Part shown: positions 8,206-18,355 of the stretch, in pieces
Numbering within the stretch: position 1 is the stretch's first letter
Layout of the letters: every line of letters begins with the position of its first letter
Source: Chitinimonas koreensis
Lineage (GTDB): Bacteria > Pseudomonadota > Gammaproteobacteria > Burkholderiales > Chitinimonadaceae
Direction: 5' to 3'
Length of the DNA stretch: 64,000 nucleotides
Assembly: GCF_014353015.1 (NCBI RefSeq)
Contig: NZ_CP060704.1
Location: forward strand, 2,071,001-2,135,000
The notes under the pieces: model-generated
The model's database searches: none
Told to the model about the DNA's origin: nothing
Seen by the model: only the letters and a program-made list of their open reading frames with translations
Program-made: the position numbers and the translations under genes

Positions 8206-8976
8206 ATGCACCCCGCTGCCGCCTTCCTCCCCATCGCCCACCGCCTCGCCGACGCCGCCCGCGCCGCCATCCTGCCGCACTACCGCAGCGGCCTCGCCAT
8301 CGACGACAAGCTCGACGCCAGCCCGGTCACCCAGGCCGATCGCGGGGCCGAGCAGGCGATGCGCGCGATCCTGGCGGCCGAGCTGCCGGAGCACGGCATC
8401 GTCGGCGAAGAATTCGGCCGCGAGCGCGACCAGGCCGAGTGGGTCTGGGTGCTCGATCCGGTCGACGGCACCAAGAGCTTCATCGTCGGCCGGCCGACCT
8501 TCTGCACCCTGATCGGCCTGCTGCACCACGGCCGGCCGGTGCTGGGGCTGATCGACCAGCCGGTGCTGGCGGAGCGCTGGGTCGGCGTCGAAGGCCGGTC
8601 GACCACGCTCAACGGCGTCGCCACGCAGACCTCCGACATCACCGCGCTGGCCGCCGCGCGGCTCGGCTCGACCGGGCCGCAATACCTGCCCGGCGCGGCC
8701 GGCGAGGGTTTCGCCCGGCTGCAGGCGCAGTGCCGCTTCACGGTCTGGGGCGGCGATGCCTATGCCTATGCGCTGCTGGCCTCGGGCGGCTACGACCTGG
8801 TGGTCGAGGCCGGCCTCAAGCTGCACGACTTCGCCGCGCTGGTGCCGGTGGTGAAGGGCGCCGGCGGGGTGATGACCGACTGGCAGGGCGGCGAGCTCGA
8901 CCGCGATTCGGACGGCAGCGTGCTGGTGGCCGCCACGCCGGCGCTGCACGCGGCGGCCCGCGCGGTGCTGGGCTGA
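8206..8976 (+). CDS. hisN: Histidinol-phosphatase-type inositol monophosphatase family enzyme
   Basis: This 256-residue protein belongs to the Mg-dependent inositol monophosphatase superfamily. Motif GEEFG precedes WVLDPVDGTKSFIVGRP (metal-binding Asp-x-Val-Asp-Gly-Thr), and the C-terminal motif is VWGGDAYAYALLASGGYDLVVE. The KSFIVGRPTF segment and the overall length resemble HisN histidinol-phosphate phosphatases more than SuhB or CysQ, so the histidine biosynthesis role is likely but rests on subfamily resemblance. GAAAGGA precedes the ATG. It is divergent from cas3 and is followed by an unrelated binding-protein gene. Confidence 0.85.
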   Translation: MHPAAAFLPIAHRLADAARAAILPHYRSGLAIDDKLDASPVTQADRGAEQAMRAILAAELPEHGIVGEEFGRERDQAEWVWVLDPVDGTKSFIVGRPTFCTLIGLLHHGRPVLGLIDQPVLAERWVGVEGRSTTLNGVATQTSDITALAAARLGSTGPQYLPGAAGEGFARLQAQCRFTVWGGDAYAYALLASGGYDLVVEAGLKLHDFAALVPVVKGAGGVMTDWQGGELDRDSDGSVLVAATPALHAAARAVLG

Positions 8977-9004
8977 TGGCGGCGTTGCGGCGGGCAGGGC
9001 GCCG

Positions 9005-10612
9005 ATGCGGCATCGCGCCGCACTGTGGCGGCGCTGGCACGGCATGCTGGCGGCAGCGCTGCTGGCGTCGGCGGCGCAGGCCGCGCCGGCGCTGGTATTC
9101 TGCGCCGACGGCGATCCGGACGGCTTCGATTCGGCGTTGTCCGATACCGCCGCCACCCACCGCGCCGCCGCCTATCCGCTCTACAACCGGCTGGTCGGCT
9201 ACGCGCCGGCCAGCGGCGCTCTGGTGCCCGAGCTGGCCGAGAAATGGAGCGTCACGCCCGACGGCCGGGTCTGGACCTTCACGCTGCGCAGCGGCGTCGC
9301 CTTCCACGCCACGCCGTGGTTCAAGCCCGGCCGGCCGCTCGATGCCGACGACGTGGTCTGGAGCGTGCGGCGCCAGCTCGATCCCAGGCATCCCGGCGCG
9401 GCCGCCGCGCCGGCCGGCTTCCCCGGCGCCGTCTCGGGCAACTGGGCGGCGTTGATCACCGCGGTCGACAAGCTCGACGCGCGCACCGTGCGCTTCACGC
9501 TGGCCAAGCCCTATGCGCCGTTCCCGGCGCTGCTGGCGTCGTGGCCGTTCTCGATCGTCTCGGCCGAATACGGAGAGGGGCTGGCCCGAGCCGGCCAGAT
9601 CGGCCGGCTGGCCAGCGAGCCGGTCGGCACCGGGCCTTACCAGCTGCTCAAGTACACGCGCGGCGCCACCATCCGCTATGCCGCCCATCCGGGCTACTTC
9701 AAGGGCAGGGCGGCGATCGACAAGCTGATCTTCAGCATCGACCCGGACCCGGCCGTACGGGTGCAGAAGCTGCGCAGCGGCGAATGCGGCCTGGCCGAGA
9801 GCCTGCGGCCGCAGGACATCGCCGCGCTCGAGGGCGCCAGCCGGGTGGCGTTGCGCAGCTACCGGCCGCAGATCACTTCCTTCCTGGCCTTCAATACGCG
9901 CAGGAAGCCGTTCGACGACGCCCGCGTGCGGCGCGCGCTGAGCCTGGCGATCGATCGCCAGGCCATCGTCCGCGCGGTGTTCGACGGCCGTGCCGAGACC
10001 GGCCTCTTGCCGTATTCGCCGAAATCGCTGTGGGGCGCGCCGGCGCAGCCGGCCAGCGGGCCGGACCTGGCGCAGGCGCGCCGGCTGCTGCGCGAGGCCG
10101 GCTTCCCCGACGGCTTCGCCACCCGCATCTGGGCGCGCGTCGGCGGCGGCGCCTCCAATCTCAATCCGCGGCTGACGGCCGAGCTGGTGCAGGCCGACTG
10201 GGCCAAGCTCGGCGTGAAGGCCGAGGTGGTGGCGATGGAGAGCGCCGAGCTGGGCCGCCGCGGCCGCGCCGGCGAGCACGACGCGATCATCTCCGGCTGG
10301 ATGAACAGCACCGATCCGGACGAGCTCTACGCCAACCTGCTGACCTGCGAGGCGGCGGCCAGCAGCACCGCGCGCTGGTGCGACGCGGACTTCGATGCCG
10401 AAGTCGACGCCGCCCGGGCGACGCCGGACCGCGCCCGCCGCGGCAAGGCCTACGAAGCGGCCGCCCGGCGCTTCGCCGTCGAGATGCCGTGGGCGGTGCT
10501 GGCCTATCCGTTCGCCACGCTGGCCTACGGCAAGGGGCTGAGCGGCGTCGCGCCGTCGCCGGCGATGCCGTTCCAGTTCGACCGGCTGAGCTGGGGCGCC
10601 GCAGCGCGCTAG
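9005..10612 (+). CDS. ABC transporter substrate-binding protein, peptide/nickel (SBP_bac_5) family
   Basis: This 535-residue periplasmic protein has a signal peptide (MRHRAALWRR, a hydrophobic stretch, then ASAAQA|APALVFCADG). It is followed by the DppA/OppA fold: DGFDSALSDTAATHRAAAYPLYNRL, LVPELAEKWSVTPDGRVWTFTLR and RALSLAIDRQAIVRAVFDG. Such proteins deliver di- or oligopeptides, or heme, to an ABC importer. No permease or ATPase gene lies next to it, so it is an orphan receptor or works with a transporter encoded elsewhere. The ligand cannot be told from sequence. Confidence 0.88.
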   Translation: MRHRAALWRRWHGMLAAALLASAAQAAPALVFCADGDPDGFDSALSDTAATHRAAAYPLYNRLVGYAPASGALVPELAEKWSVTPDGRVWTFTLRSGVAFHATPWFKPGRPLDADDVVWSVRRQLDPRHPGAAAAPAGFPGAVSGNWAALITAVDKLDARTVRFTLAKPYAPFPALLASWPFSIVSAEYGEGLARAGQIGRLASEPVGTGPYQLLKYTRGATIRYAAHPGYFKGRAAIDKLIFSIDPDPAVRVQKLRSGECGLAESLRPQDIAALEGASRVALRSYRPQITSFLAFNTRRKPFDDARVRRALSLAIDRQAIVRAVFDGRAETGLLPYSPKSLWGAPAQPASGPDLAQARRLLREAGFPDGFATRIWARVGGGASNLNPRLTAELVQADWAKLGVKAEVVAMESAELGRRGRAGEHDAIISGWMNSTDPDELYANLLTCEAAASSTARWCDADFDAEVDAARATPDRARRGKAYEAAARRFAVEMPWAVLAYPFATLAYGKGLSGVAPSPAMPFQFDRLSWGAAAR

Positions 10613-10700
10613 CGCCGGCCTGGCCCGGGCGAAAACCTCGCCTTTTCTTGCAGCCTAGGGAACGGCGGCATGTAAATGCTACAGGCCGCTGTCCGGGCTG

Positions 10701-10719
10701 TTTCAATAAGTAATTGAAA
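10701..10719. promoter_or_regulatory. Palindrome TTTCAAT-N5-ATTGAAA upstream of the small exported protein
   Basis: A perfect 7-bp inverted repeat with a 5-bp spacer sits in an AT-rich patch 107 bp before the start at 10826. It could be an operator. The rest of the 213-bp gap 10613-10825 shows no gene. Confidence 0.35.
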
Positions 10720-10825
10720 TGAATGGATTTATTTGGTTGGCATGGGTTTGGCTGAGATCGCTCCATCACCTGTTTCGCCCGCTGCATGCGGGCGGCGATT
10801 TCAACCGACGAAGAGGAAAAGCCAA

Positions 10826-11230
10826 ATGAAACGCATCCATATCGCGACGACGCTCTCCGCCCTGATGCTGGGCCTCGGCCTGGCCCTGCCGGCCGCGGCC
10901 GACGACGTGGCCAAGGCCAACAAGAAGGCGGCCGACGCCCACTACACCCAGGCCAAGGACGCGGCCGACGCGCAGTACGACGCGGCCAAGAAGGCCTGCG
11001 ACGGCATGTCGGGCAACGACAAGGATGTCTGCAAGAAGAAGGCCAAGGCCGATCACGAAGCCGCGCTGGCCGACGCCAAGGCCGACAAGAAGTCCGGCAA
11101 GGCCTGGGCCGCCGCCGGCGAAGACAAGCGCGAGGCCGAATACAAGCTGGCCAAGGAGAAGTGCGATGCGCTGTCGGGCGATGCCAAGGATGCTTGCGTC
11201 GCCAAGGCCAAGGTCGATTACCGGCAGTAA
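10826..11230 (+). CDS. Small Lys/Ala-rich exported protein of unknown function
   Basis: The frame is open from 10733, but the ATG at 10826 is preferred: it has an AGAGGAAAA site and starts a clear signal peptide (MKRIHIATTLSALMLGLGLA, cut after PAAA|DDVAKA). The mature part, about 110 residues, is almost all Ala, Lys, Asp and Glu and predicted helical. It holds two related cysteine blocks, KACDGMSGNDKDVCKKKA and KCDALSGDAKDACVAKA, which suggests an internal duplication with paired Cys-x8/9-Cys motifs that could form disulfides in the periplasm. Similar small proteins are known in betaproteobacteria without a function. None is proposed here. Confidence 0.75.
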   Translation: MKRIHIATTLSALMLGLGLALPAAADDVAKANKKAADAHYTQAKDAADAQYDAAKKACDGMSGNDKDVCKKKAKADHEAALADAKADKKSGKAWAAAGEDKREAEYKLAKEKCDALSGDAKDACVAKAKVDYRQ

Positions 11231-11277
11231 GCGCCTGGTCTGATTTGGCGTAATCGTTGAATCGACCTGTTGTGCGG

Positions 11278-11298
11278 GCGCCCGGCTGAGCCGGGCGC
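11278..11298 (+). terminator. Hairpin, possible terminator of the small exported protein gene
   Basis: A 9-bp GC stem (GCGCCCGGC/GCCGGGCGC) with a TGA loop lies 48 bases past the stop and is followed by a weak T-containing tract (TTGCGTTT). The same hairpin recurs as the edge of the dispersed element at 39839 and 51880, so it may be repeat-derived rather than a dedicated terminator. Confidence 0.4.
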
Positions 11299-11434
11299 TT
11301 GCGTTTCGTGCGAGCTGAACCGGCGTGCGCTTACCCCTGATTCACCCCGACTCCCCCGCCCTCGCCGCCACCGGGGCCCCCGTAAAGTCGAAGACTTCAC
11401 GGGGTGGTCCAGAGGGAGCCTCGCTGGCGCTCGT
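11278..11434 (+). repeat. Dispersed element, family B, copy 1
   Basis: This element begins with the GCCCGGC/GCCGGGC hairpin, continues through TTCGTG and CTGATTCACCCC, then ACTCCCCCGCCCTCGCCGCC, and ends GAGCCTCGCTGGCGCTCGT. Related copies lie at 18225, 39839 and, inverted, at 51763. It fills much of the gap between the small exported protein and hrpA. The remaining non-coding stretch to 11694 shows nothing recognisable. Confidence 0.7.
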
Positions 11435-13905
11435 CAGTTCTTCGTAGGGCCTGCAGCTAAGCATGTCGCTTCGCTCATGCCGCAACCGGCACGGTTGCCA
11501 GCTTGCATGGCGGGTTTGGCCGCGATTTTTCGCCATTGCGTTCACCACGGTAGGTTGGGCTGAGCGAAGCGATGCCCAACGGGTGCGTCGAGAACGTTAG
11601 CTTCGTCTTACTCTGCCCAGCTTGCGGCGTTGCATTCCTCGGCTGTTCATCGCGCCTGTCGCCGGGCGCGTCGATCCGCTTCGGCCGTTTTGCCTTATTG
11701 CCGCACCAGCTCCGCCCAGATCTTCTCCAGCCGCTTCACCGATACCGGGTAAGGCGTGCGCAGTTCCTGGGCGAACAGGCCGACGCGCAGTTCTTCCAGC
11801 ATCCAGCGGAACGGCGCCAGCGGGGCCGGGTCGCGGCCCTGCTTGCGCCATTTGTCCTGCTCGGCTTCCCAGCGCGCCCACAGCGCGGCGATCTCGTCGC
11901 CGCGCTGGGCGTCGCGCGCCTGGTTGGCGTTGTACTTCTCCAGCCGCAGCTTCATCGCCTTGAGGTAGCGCGGCAGCTGCGGCAGCTGCTCCCACGGCGT
12001 GGCGGCCAGGAAACCCTTGTAGACCAGCCGGCCGAGCTGCTGCTTCAGCTCGCTCTGCAAGCGCACCGGCTTGGCCAGCACGGCCTGCAGCTGCTGCTGT
12101 TCGGCGGCGACTTCCTGCAGCACCCGCCAGGCGGCATCGCGCACCGCCGGCAGGCGGGTCTTGGCGCGCTGCTTCTGGTTGTCGAAATCCTTCTTGCTGC
12201 GCGGCAGCGCATCGTCGCCGACGAAGGCGCGGTCGCAGATGCAGGCCACCAGGTCGTCCATCAGGCTGTCCGAATCGGCGACGTGGCGCAGCAGCAGCGC
12301 GGTCTGGGTGAAGCCGGAGAAGCACTTGGGCAGCTGCTTCACCTGCTCCTTGAGCTCCAGCTGCATCAGCCGCACCACGCCGCGGCGGTGCTCGGCCTGG
12401 GCCAGGCTCTCGACGTCGAACAGCCGGATCGCGCAGGCGCCCTCGTGCGGCACCAGCGCCGGGTAGCCGGTGAGCTTGGCGTTGCCGCGGTCGAAGGTCA
12501 GCTTGGCCGGCAGGTCGCCGAAGTCCCAGCCGGTGATGTTGTCCTTCTCGATCGCAGGTGCGGCGGCCCTGGCCGACGGGGCAGGGGAGGCGGCCGCGGC
12601 CGGCGCGGCCTTGCCCTTGCCGCCGCCCGCGGGCCCGGCCTTGCCGGCGGTCGGCTGGGCGGCCACTTCGCGGAAGGTCATCTGCGCCGCTTCGCCGAGC
12701 TTGGCGCGCAGTTCGACCAGGTCGCGGCCCGAGGCCAGTTCCTGGCCGGCGTCGTCGACCACCCGGATGTTCATGCGCAGGTGGGCCGGCAGGTCGGTCG
12801 CATCGAATTCGTCCACGCTCACCGGGTTGCCGATGCCGCGTCCGACCGCGTGGGCCAGTTGCGGCAGCAGCGGCGCCTTGCGGTCGGCGCGGTCGAGTTC
12901 GAGCAGCATGCGGGTGACGAAGTCGGGCACCGGCACGCACAGCCGGCGGATGCTCTTGGGCAGCGACTTCACCAGCAGCGTGATCTTCTCGCGAATCAGC
13001 CCCGGCACCAGCCAGTCGAAGGCGGCGCCGTTGACCTTGTTCAACAGGTGCAGCGGCAACTGCACCGTCACGCCGTCGAGCGCGTGGCCCGGCTCGAAGC
13101 GGTAGGCCAAGGGCAGATCGATGCCGTCGAGCGTCAGCTCGGGCGGGAACTGCTGCTCGGTGATCGATTCGCCGGCGTGGCGCATCAGGTCGTCGCGGTT
13201 CAGGAACAGCAGCTGCGGCGCGGCCTTCTCGGCCTCCTTGCGCCAGGTGTCGAAGCCGTGGCCGTTGAACACCTCCTGCGGCACCTTGGCATCGTAGAAA
13301 TCGAACAGCACGTCCTCGTCGACCAGCACGTCCTGCCGCCGCGCCTTGTGTTCCAGCTCCTCGATCTCGCTGATCAGCTTCTCGTTGTGCTGCCAGAACG
13401 CCGCGCGGGTATTGAAGCGGCGGCCGGCCAGGCCTTCGCGCAGCATGATCTCGCGCGCCTTCACCGGATCGACCGCGCCGTAGTGCACGCGCCGCCGCGC
13501 CACTACCGGCAGGCCGTACAGCGTGACGCGTTCGCTGGCCACCACCTGGGCCGGGCCTTCGTCCCAGTGCGGCTCGAAGTAGTCGCGGTTGACCAGGTGG
13601 CCGGCCAGCTTCTCCAGCCATTCGGGCTGGATGGCGGCCACGCTGCGGGCGTAGAGCTTGGTGGTCTCGACCAGCTCGGCCGCCACCACCCACTTGGGCC
13701 GCGACTTCTTGAGGCCGGAACCGGGGAAGATGCTGAACCGGATGCCGCGCGCGCCGAGGTATTCGTCGTCCTCGGGCTGCTTGAAGCCGATGCTGCCCAG
13801 CAGGCCGGCGCACAGCGCCTTGTGGATCGCCTCGTAGCGCGCGGCTTCGGCGGCCTGGCGTTCCTTTTCGGCTTTCTTGGGCAGGACGGGTACGGCCACG
13901 CTCTG

Positions 13906-14010
13906 CCCCTCTCCCGCGTGCGGGAGAGGGCTGGGGTGAGGGTGGTTTGAGCGTGCTGCTCATTTTCAGCCGCCCTCACCCCAACCCCTCTCCCGCGCGC
14001 GGGAGAGGGG
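13906..14010. repeat. Inverted pair of palindromic elements (family D) inside hrpA
   Basis: Two copies of the motif CCCTCTCCCGC/GCGGGAGAGGG plus CTGGGGTGAGGG face each other (13906-13942 and 13973-14010). They lie in the linker between the helicase core and the C-terminal domain of HrpA. Read through, they encode low-complexity peptides such as SPARGRGVG and TPALSRTRERG that are absent from typical HrpA proteins. Confidence 0.8.
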
Positions 14011-15147
14011 CTTTCCGTGGCGTGCTTGTCCGCTTCCAGCCCTCGCAAGGAGGACGCCGCGGGGTGCCCGGCGCCTTCGGCGCCACCCTCGCGCAGCCAC
14101 CCCATGTCGATGACGATCTCCTTCAGCTGCGCATGCAATTCGCGCCACTCGCGCAGGCGCAGATAGCTGAGGAAATGGTCGTGGCAGGCCTGCACCAAGA
14201 GCCGGTTGGTCTTCTTGTTGCGCAATTCCTCGTCGAAGAAATGCCAGATGTTGAGCAGCGCCAGGAAATCCGACTTCTCGTCGGCGAAGCGCGCCTGGGC
14301 GCGGTCGGCGGCATCGCGCGCCTCGAACGGCCGTTCGCGCGGGTCCTGGATGCTGAGCGCGGCGGCCAGGATCAGCAGTTCGGCGAGGCAGCCCTCGTCG
14401 CGGCCGGCCAGCAGCATGCGGCCGATCTTGGGGTCGATCGGCAGCCGCGCCAGTTCCTGGCCCAGCCGGGTCAGCACGCCCTGCTCGTCGACCGCGCCGA
14501 GCTCGTGCAGCAGCGCGTAGCCGTCGGCGATCAGCCGGCCCGACGGCGCCTCGATGAAGGGGAAATCCTCGACCCGGCCGAGCTTGAGCGCCTGCATGCG
14601 CAGGATCACCGCGGCCAGCGAGGAGCGGACGATCTCCGGGTCGGTGAAGGCCGGCCGGGCGTCGAAATCCTTCTCCGAATAGAGCCGGATGCAGACGCCG
14701 GCGGCCACCCGGCCGCAGCGGCCGGCGCGCTGGCGGGCGCTGGCCTGGCTGATCTTCTCGACCTGCAGCTGCTCGACCTTGGCGCGCGGCGAGTAGCGGT
14801 TGACGCGGGCCAGGCCCGAGTCGATCACGTACTTGATGCCGGGCACCGTCAGCGAGGTCTCGGCCACGTTGGTCGACAGCACGATGCGGCGGCCGTTGCT
14901 CGGCTTGAACACCTTCTGCTGGTCCTCGACGCTCAGGCGCGCGAACAGCGGCACGATCTCGGCGCCCATGATCTTGGCGCGGCGCAGCTCCTCGGCGGTC
15001 TCGCGGATCTCGCGCTCGCCGGGCAGGAACACCAGCACGTCGCCGAGGCCGTCGTGGCGCCAGACGTCCTGCACCGCGTCGACCACCGCTTCTTCCATTT
15101 CGAGGTCGGCGTCGTCGTCATCGAGCGCGGAGCGCACGGGGCTCGCA

Positions 15148-15183
15148 CCCTCGCCCCTCTGGGGAGAGGGTTGGGATGAGGAG
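15148..15183. repeat. Single family D palindromic element inside hrpA, in frame
   Basis: The sequence CCCTCGCCCCTCTGGGGAGAGGG followed by TTGGGATGAGG is a diverged copy of the element at 13906. It adds about 24 residues (containing SQPSPQRGEGAS) between TYPVEIRYKE and DADLEMEEAVVDAV, where other HrpA proteins have a short linker, and keeps the frame. Confidence 0.75.
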
Positions 15184-16074
15184 CGCGCGTTAGCGCGCAG
15201 TTCCTTGTAGCGGATCTCGACCGGATAGGTGCGGCCGCTGACCTCGATCACCGGCGCGCCGTCGAAATGCTTGCTGAAGCGGTCGGCGTCGATGGTGGCC
15301 GAGGTGACGATCACCTTGAGGTCGGGCCGCTTGGGCAGCAACTGGCGCAGGTAGCCGAGCAGGAAGTCGATGTTGAGCGAGCGTTCGTGCGCCTCGTCGA
15401 CGATCAGCGTGTCGTACTGGTTGAGGAAGCGGTCGGTCTGGGTCTCGGCCAGCAGGATGCCGTCGGTCATCAGCTTGATCAGGCTGAGTTCGGACGACTT
15501 GTCGGTGAAGCGCACCTTGTAGCCGACGGTGTCGCCGAGCTCGGTGTTCAGCTCCTGGGCGATCCGCCCCGCCACCGTGCGGGCCGCCAGCCGGCGCGGC
15601 TGGGTGTGGCCGATCAGCCCGGCCACGCCGCGGCCGAGCTCCAGGCACAGCTTGGGCAACTGGGTGGTCTTGCCCGAGCCGGTCTCGCCGCAGACGATCA
15701 CCACCTGGTTGTCGGCGATCGCGCGCAGCAGTTCGTCGCGGCGCTGGTTGACCGGCAGCGCCTCGTCGAAGCGCGGCCGCGGCAGGCGGGCGCGGCGGGC
15801 GCCGTACCTGGCCTGCGAGGCGGCGACGGCCTGGGCCAGCTCCTCGGCCTGGCGTTCGGCCGGCTGCTTCTGCTTGAGGCGTTCGCGCAGAGCGCGGGCC
15901 TTCTGCCGCAGGCCGTGGCGGTCGCGGAGCAGGCAGGTTTCGAGGGCTTGGTCGAACTGGGCTGGAAGCATGGTGCAGCAAGGGCGGAGCGGGAAAGGCG
16001 GGATTTTAGTGCCTTATGGCTCGATGGCGCTCGTGTGTGTTCGACTTGTGGGCGAGGGCGGACGCCGGCCGAAT

Positions 16075-16143
16075 GCAGGAGCGGCTTCAGCCGCGAATGG
16101 CGGCAGCGATGGCTGCACCATTCGCGGCTGAAGCCGCTCCTGC
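16075..16143. repeat. Palindromic repeat, family A, copy 1
   Basis: Arms GCAGGAGCGGCTTCAGCCGC-GAATGG and their exact inverse enclose about 17 bases. Each arm itself folds (GCGGCTTCAGCCGC). It lies in the gap between hrpA and the M3-type peptidase. Other copies are at 27019, 38339, 48401, 53464 and 54540, with a decayed one at 23540. This is a REP/BIME-like arrangement. Confidence 0.85.
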
Positions 16144-16170
16144 AGGGGCCTGCCTATATCTATGTAGCGA

Positions 16171-18041
16171 TCACTGCACGGCGGCCGGATAGCGCTCCGC
16201 CACCCAGCGCTCGAACTGCGCGCACATGGCGTCGTCCGATTCGCCGTTGTCGGCCAGCACGGTGTCGCCGTCGACGATGCGGATCACCGCGTCGAGCGCG
16301 CCGAGGCCGCCCTGCGCTTCGCCGCGCGCCTCGGCGGCCGCCATGCTGCGCTGCGCCTCGGCCCAGGCCTCTTCGCTCGACAGATTGCACTGGCCGGCCA
16401 GGTAGCGCGCCGAGAAGCCCTCGCCGGTCAGCCGGCGCAGCGTGGCGTCGTGGTCGATGCTGTTGCCCGGACCCCAGTAGTGCTCGGCCAGCAGGGGCCG
16501 ATGGCCGGGTTGTCGGTCAGGTAGCTGTACTGGCGCAGGAAGAAGGCGCGCGTCTGGTAGACCGCCATATGGGCCAGCAGGTAGCCGTGGTAGGCGGCCG
16601 CCGCTTCCTGGTTCAACAGGTGCGGGATCGCCAGGATCGGCCGCGGCGCGCCCTGGGCCAGGCCCTGGATGCGCGCCTCGCTGTCGCGCGCCAGCGCCAG
16701 CACCGCCTCGGGCTGCAGCGCGGCGTCGTCGAGCTGGTACAGCGCGCGCTCGAAGTAGGCCACCACCGCGATGCTGCGCTCCTCCAGCGCCATGAAAGGC
16801 TGGCGCGATTCGATGCGGGCGCGGATCAGCTCGTCGGGCATGGCCGCGCCGGCGGCATCGCGCGCATAGCGCTTGAGCCAGTCGGCGTCCTCCAGCAGGC
16901 TGTCGCAGAACATCGATTGCGTCTCGGCATAGGCCATCGAGGTCGGCGCGAACTCCTGCGAGAAGCACGGCGAATTCTGCGTCACGTTGGCGAAGTGGGC
17001 GGCGTGGCCGCCTTCGTGGAACAGCGTGTTGAGCGCGCGCCAGCCGCTGCCGGCCTGGTCGGGCTTGGCCTCGGCGGTGAAGTTGATGCGGCCCGGCACC
17101 CAGCGGCCCCGGTCGTCGAAGTGCGACGGCATCGGGCCGTGGCAGAAGCCGTTCTGGTACTTGCCGCGGCGTTCGAGCAGGTCCAGCTGCATGGTCGCGC
17201 CGCGGAAGGCGATGCCGAGCCGGCGGAAGCTGTCGACCCAGCGCTGCAAGCCCTTGCCGAACGGCAGGTAGGGGTCCATCCGGCGCAGCACGTCGCCGTT
17301 CATGTGGAAGCGCAGGTTCCACGGCGCCAGCGCGTCCTCGCCCTTGTCGGCCGCAAGCGCCTCGAGGGCGCACCGGTTGGCGTCTCGGGTGGCGGCCTCG
17401 AAGTCGTCGAGGATGACGAACAACTGCTCGGGCGACATGTTCTCGTTCTTGCGCACCTTGTAGTCGAAGTAGTCGCGGTAGCCGAGCGCGCGGGCGAAGC
17501 GGTTGCGCAGCCGCACGATGTCGAGGAAGCCGTTGTCGAGCACCCAGCGCTCGAGCCGGCGATAGGCCGCCAGCGAGCTCTTGCGGGCGGTCTCGTCCGG
17601 GTTCATGGCCAGGTTGGTGGCCAGCATCGACAGCGAGGCCTCCTCGGTCTCGCCCTGCTCGTTGACGTGTTCGAGCAGCAGCTCCTTGCGGCGGGCGAAC
17701 AGGTCGGCCTCGGCCTCGATCAGCTCGCGCATCAGCACGCGCGCCTCGTCGTTGTCGACGATATTGCTCTCGAACAGCGCGAGCCAGCCCTTGAGGCCGT
17801 GCAGCAGCGCATCGCGCTCGGCGCCGGCCGGTTCGGCTTCGACCGCGGCCAGCTGGCGGCGGGTCTCGGCCAGCAGGGCCGGGTCGGAGATGAAGTCCTT
17901 GTAGGCCTGCTCGGCGCGGGCGAAGCCGGCGTGGTCGTCGCTGGTCCCCATATAGGTGGACCAGAACAGGTTTTCCTTGGTCTCGTGGACCTCGAGGTAG
18001 TCGCGGTTCAGTCGTTCGAAGAACGTGCGGGCGCTTTCCAT
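16171..18041 (-). pseudogene. M3-type zinc metallopeptidase (oligopeptidase), frame interrupted near the C-terminus as written
   Basis: The product from 18041 starts MESARTFFERLNRDYLEVHE and carries the zinc motif TLFHEGGHAAHF (HExGHxxH type), typical of M3-family oligopeptidases that degrade short peptides in the cytoplasm. After TDNPAIGP the frame turns to nonsense and stops at 16428. The adjacent frame continues LLAEHYWGPGNSIDHDATLRR and ends ERYPAAVQ at 16171. One extra base in the G run at 16494-16497 joins the two as IGPLLAEHYW, giving about 623 residues. The protein is probably intact in the organism, and the frameshift is probably a base-calling error. Confidence 0.82.
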
Positions 18042-18224
18042 GGTATGGGCACTCGGCTGGCGAAATGGGGTAGGCAGGATAGCAGCGGGCGCGGCGGCGA
18101 ACGCGGCTGCTCGCGCCGCTGTTGTCTTCGCGCCAATCGCGGGTGCTAGAGATCAAGTGTTGAGGATGCGAGTGCCCGGCAGAAGCGACAGGTTCAGCGA
18201 GCAGGACCGTATATAAGATGCGCC

Positions 18225-18280
18225 GCGAGCGCAGCGAGGCTCCCTCGCGGCGGCGAGGGCGGGGGAGTAGGAATAGATCA
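18225..18280 (-). repeat. Dispersed element, family B, copy 2 (partial, inverted)
   Basis: The block GCGAGCGCAGCGAGGC, then CCTCGCGGCGGCGAGGGCGGGGG and AGTAGGAATAGATCA, matches the inner part of the family B element at 51763 in the same orientation and at 11278 and 39839 inverted. The hairpin end is missing. The 260-bp gap between the peptidase start and the terminator at 18300 holds nothing else recognised. Confidence 0.6.
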
Positions 18281-18299
18281 CGGCGCGGGCCGCAGGCCA

Positions 18300-18355
18300 C
18301 GCCAGCACAAAGAAAAAGCCCAGTCCGAAGACTGGGCTTTTTCTTTGTGCTGGCG
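18300..18355 (-). terminator. Long perfect hairpin terminator overlapping the 3' end of tRNA-Asp
   Basis: A perfect 26-bp inverted repeat with a CGAA loop is centred at 18327-18328. Its core GCCCAGTC/GACTGGGC is flanked by A/T tracts on both sides, as in a bidirectional intrinsic terminator. On the minus strand it follows tRNA-Asp immediately, and its outermost bases include the tRNA CCA end (18351-18353), so the two structures share bases. Confidence 0.85.

Larger units (their letters stand above)
11695..15971 (-). pseudogene. hrpA: ATP-dependent RNA helicase HrpA, frame interrupted once as written
   Basis: HrpA is a DEAH-box helicase acting on structured mRNA and stalled ribosomes. The N-terminal frame (from 15971) has the helicase core: GETGSGKTTQLPK, DEAHERSLNIDFLLGYL and QRAGRCGR. 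The rest, from GLLGSIGFKQPEDDEYLGARG on, is in another frame opening at a GTG at 13899. The shift falls inside a palindromic repeat at 13906-14010. One extra base in the C run at 13906-13909 would fuse both parts into about 1,425 residues, slightly longer than usual because of two repeat-derived inserts. The frame is broken in the given sequence, but a base-calling shortfall is the simplest explanation. Frame 13503-13899 of the N-terminal part is a shadow. Confidence 0.85.

Noticed and set aside
13503..13899. C-terminal extension of the N-terminal hrpA frame
   Set aside because: It runs in the wrong frame over the true HrpA C-terminal domain and is Ser/Arg/Pro/Ala-rich nonsense.
15267..18149. 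A 960-codon open frame on the plus strand opposite hrpA and the metallopeptidase
   Set aside because: It is antisense to well-supported genes, is a run of Ala/Arg/Val/Gly/Gln without domains, and is a product of the high GC content.
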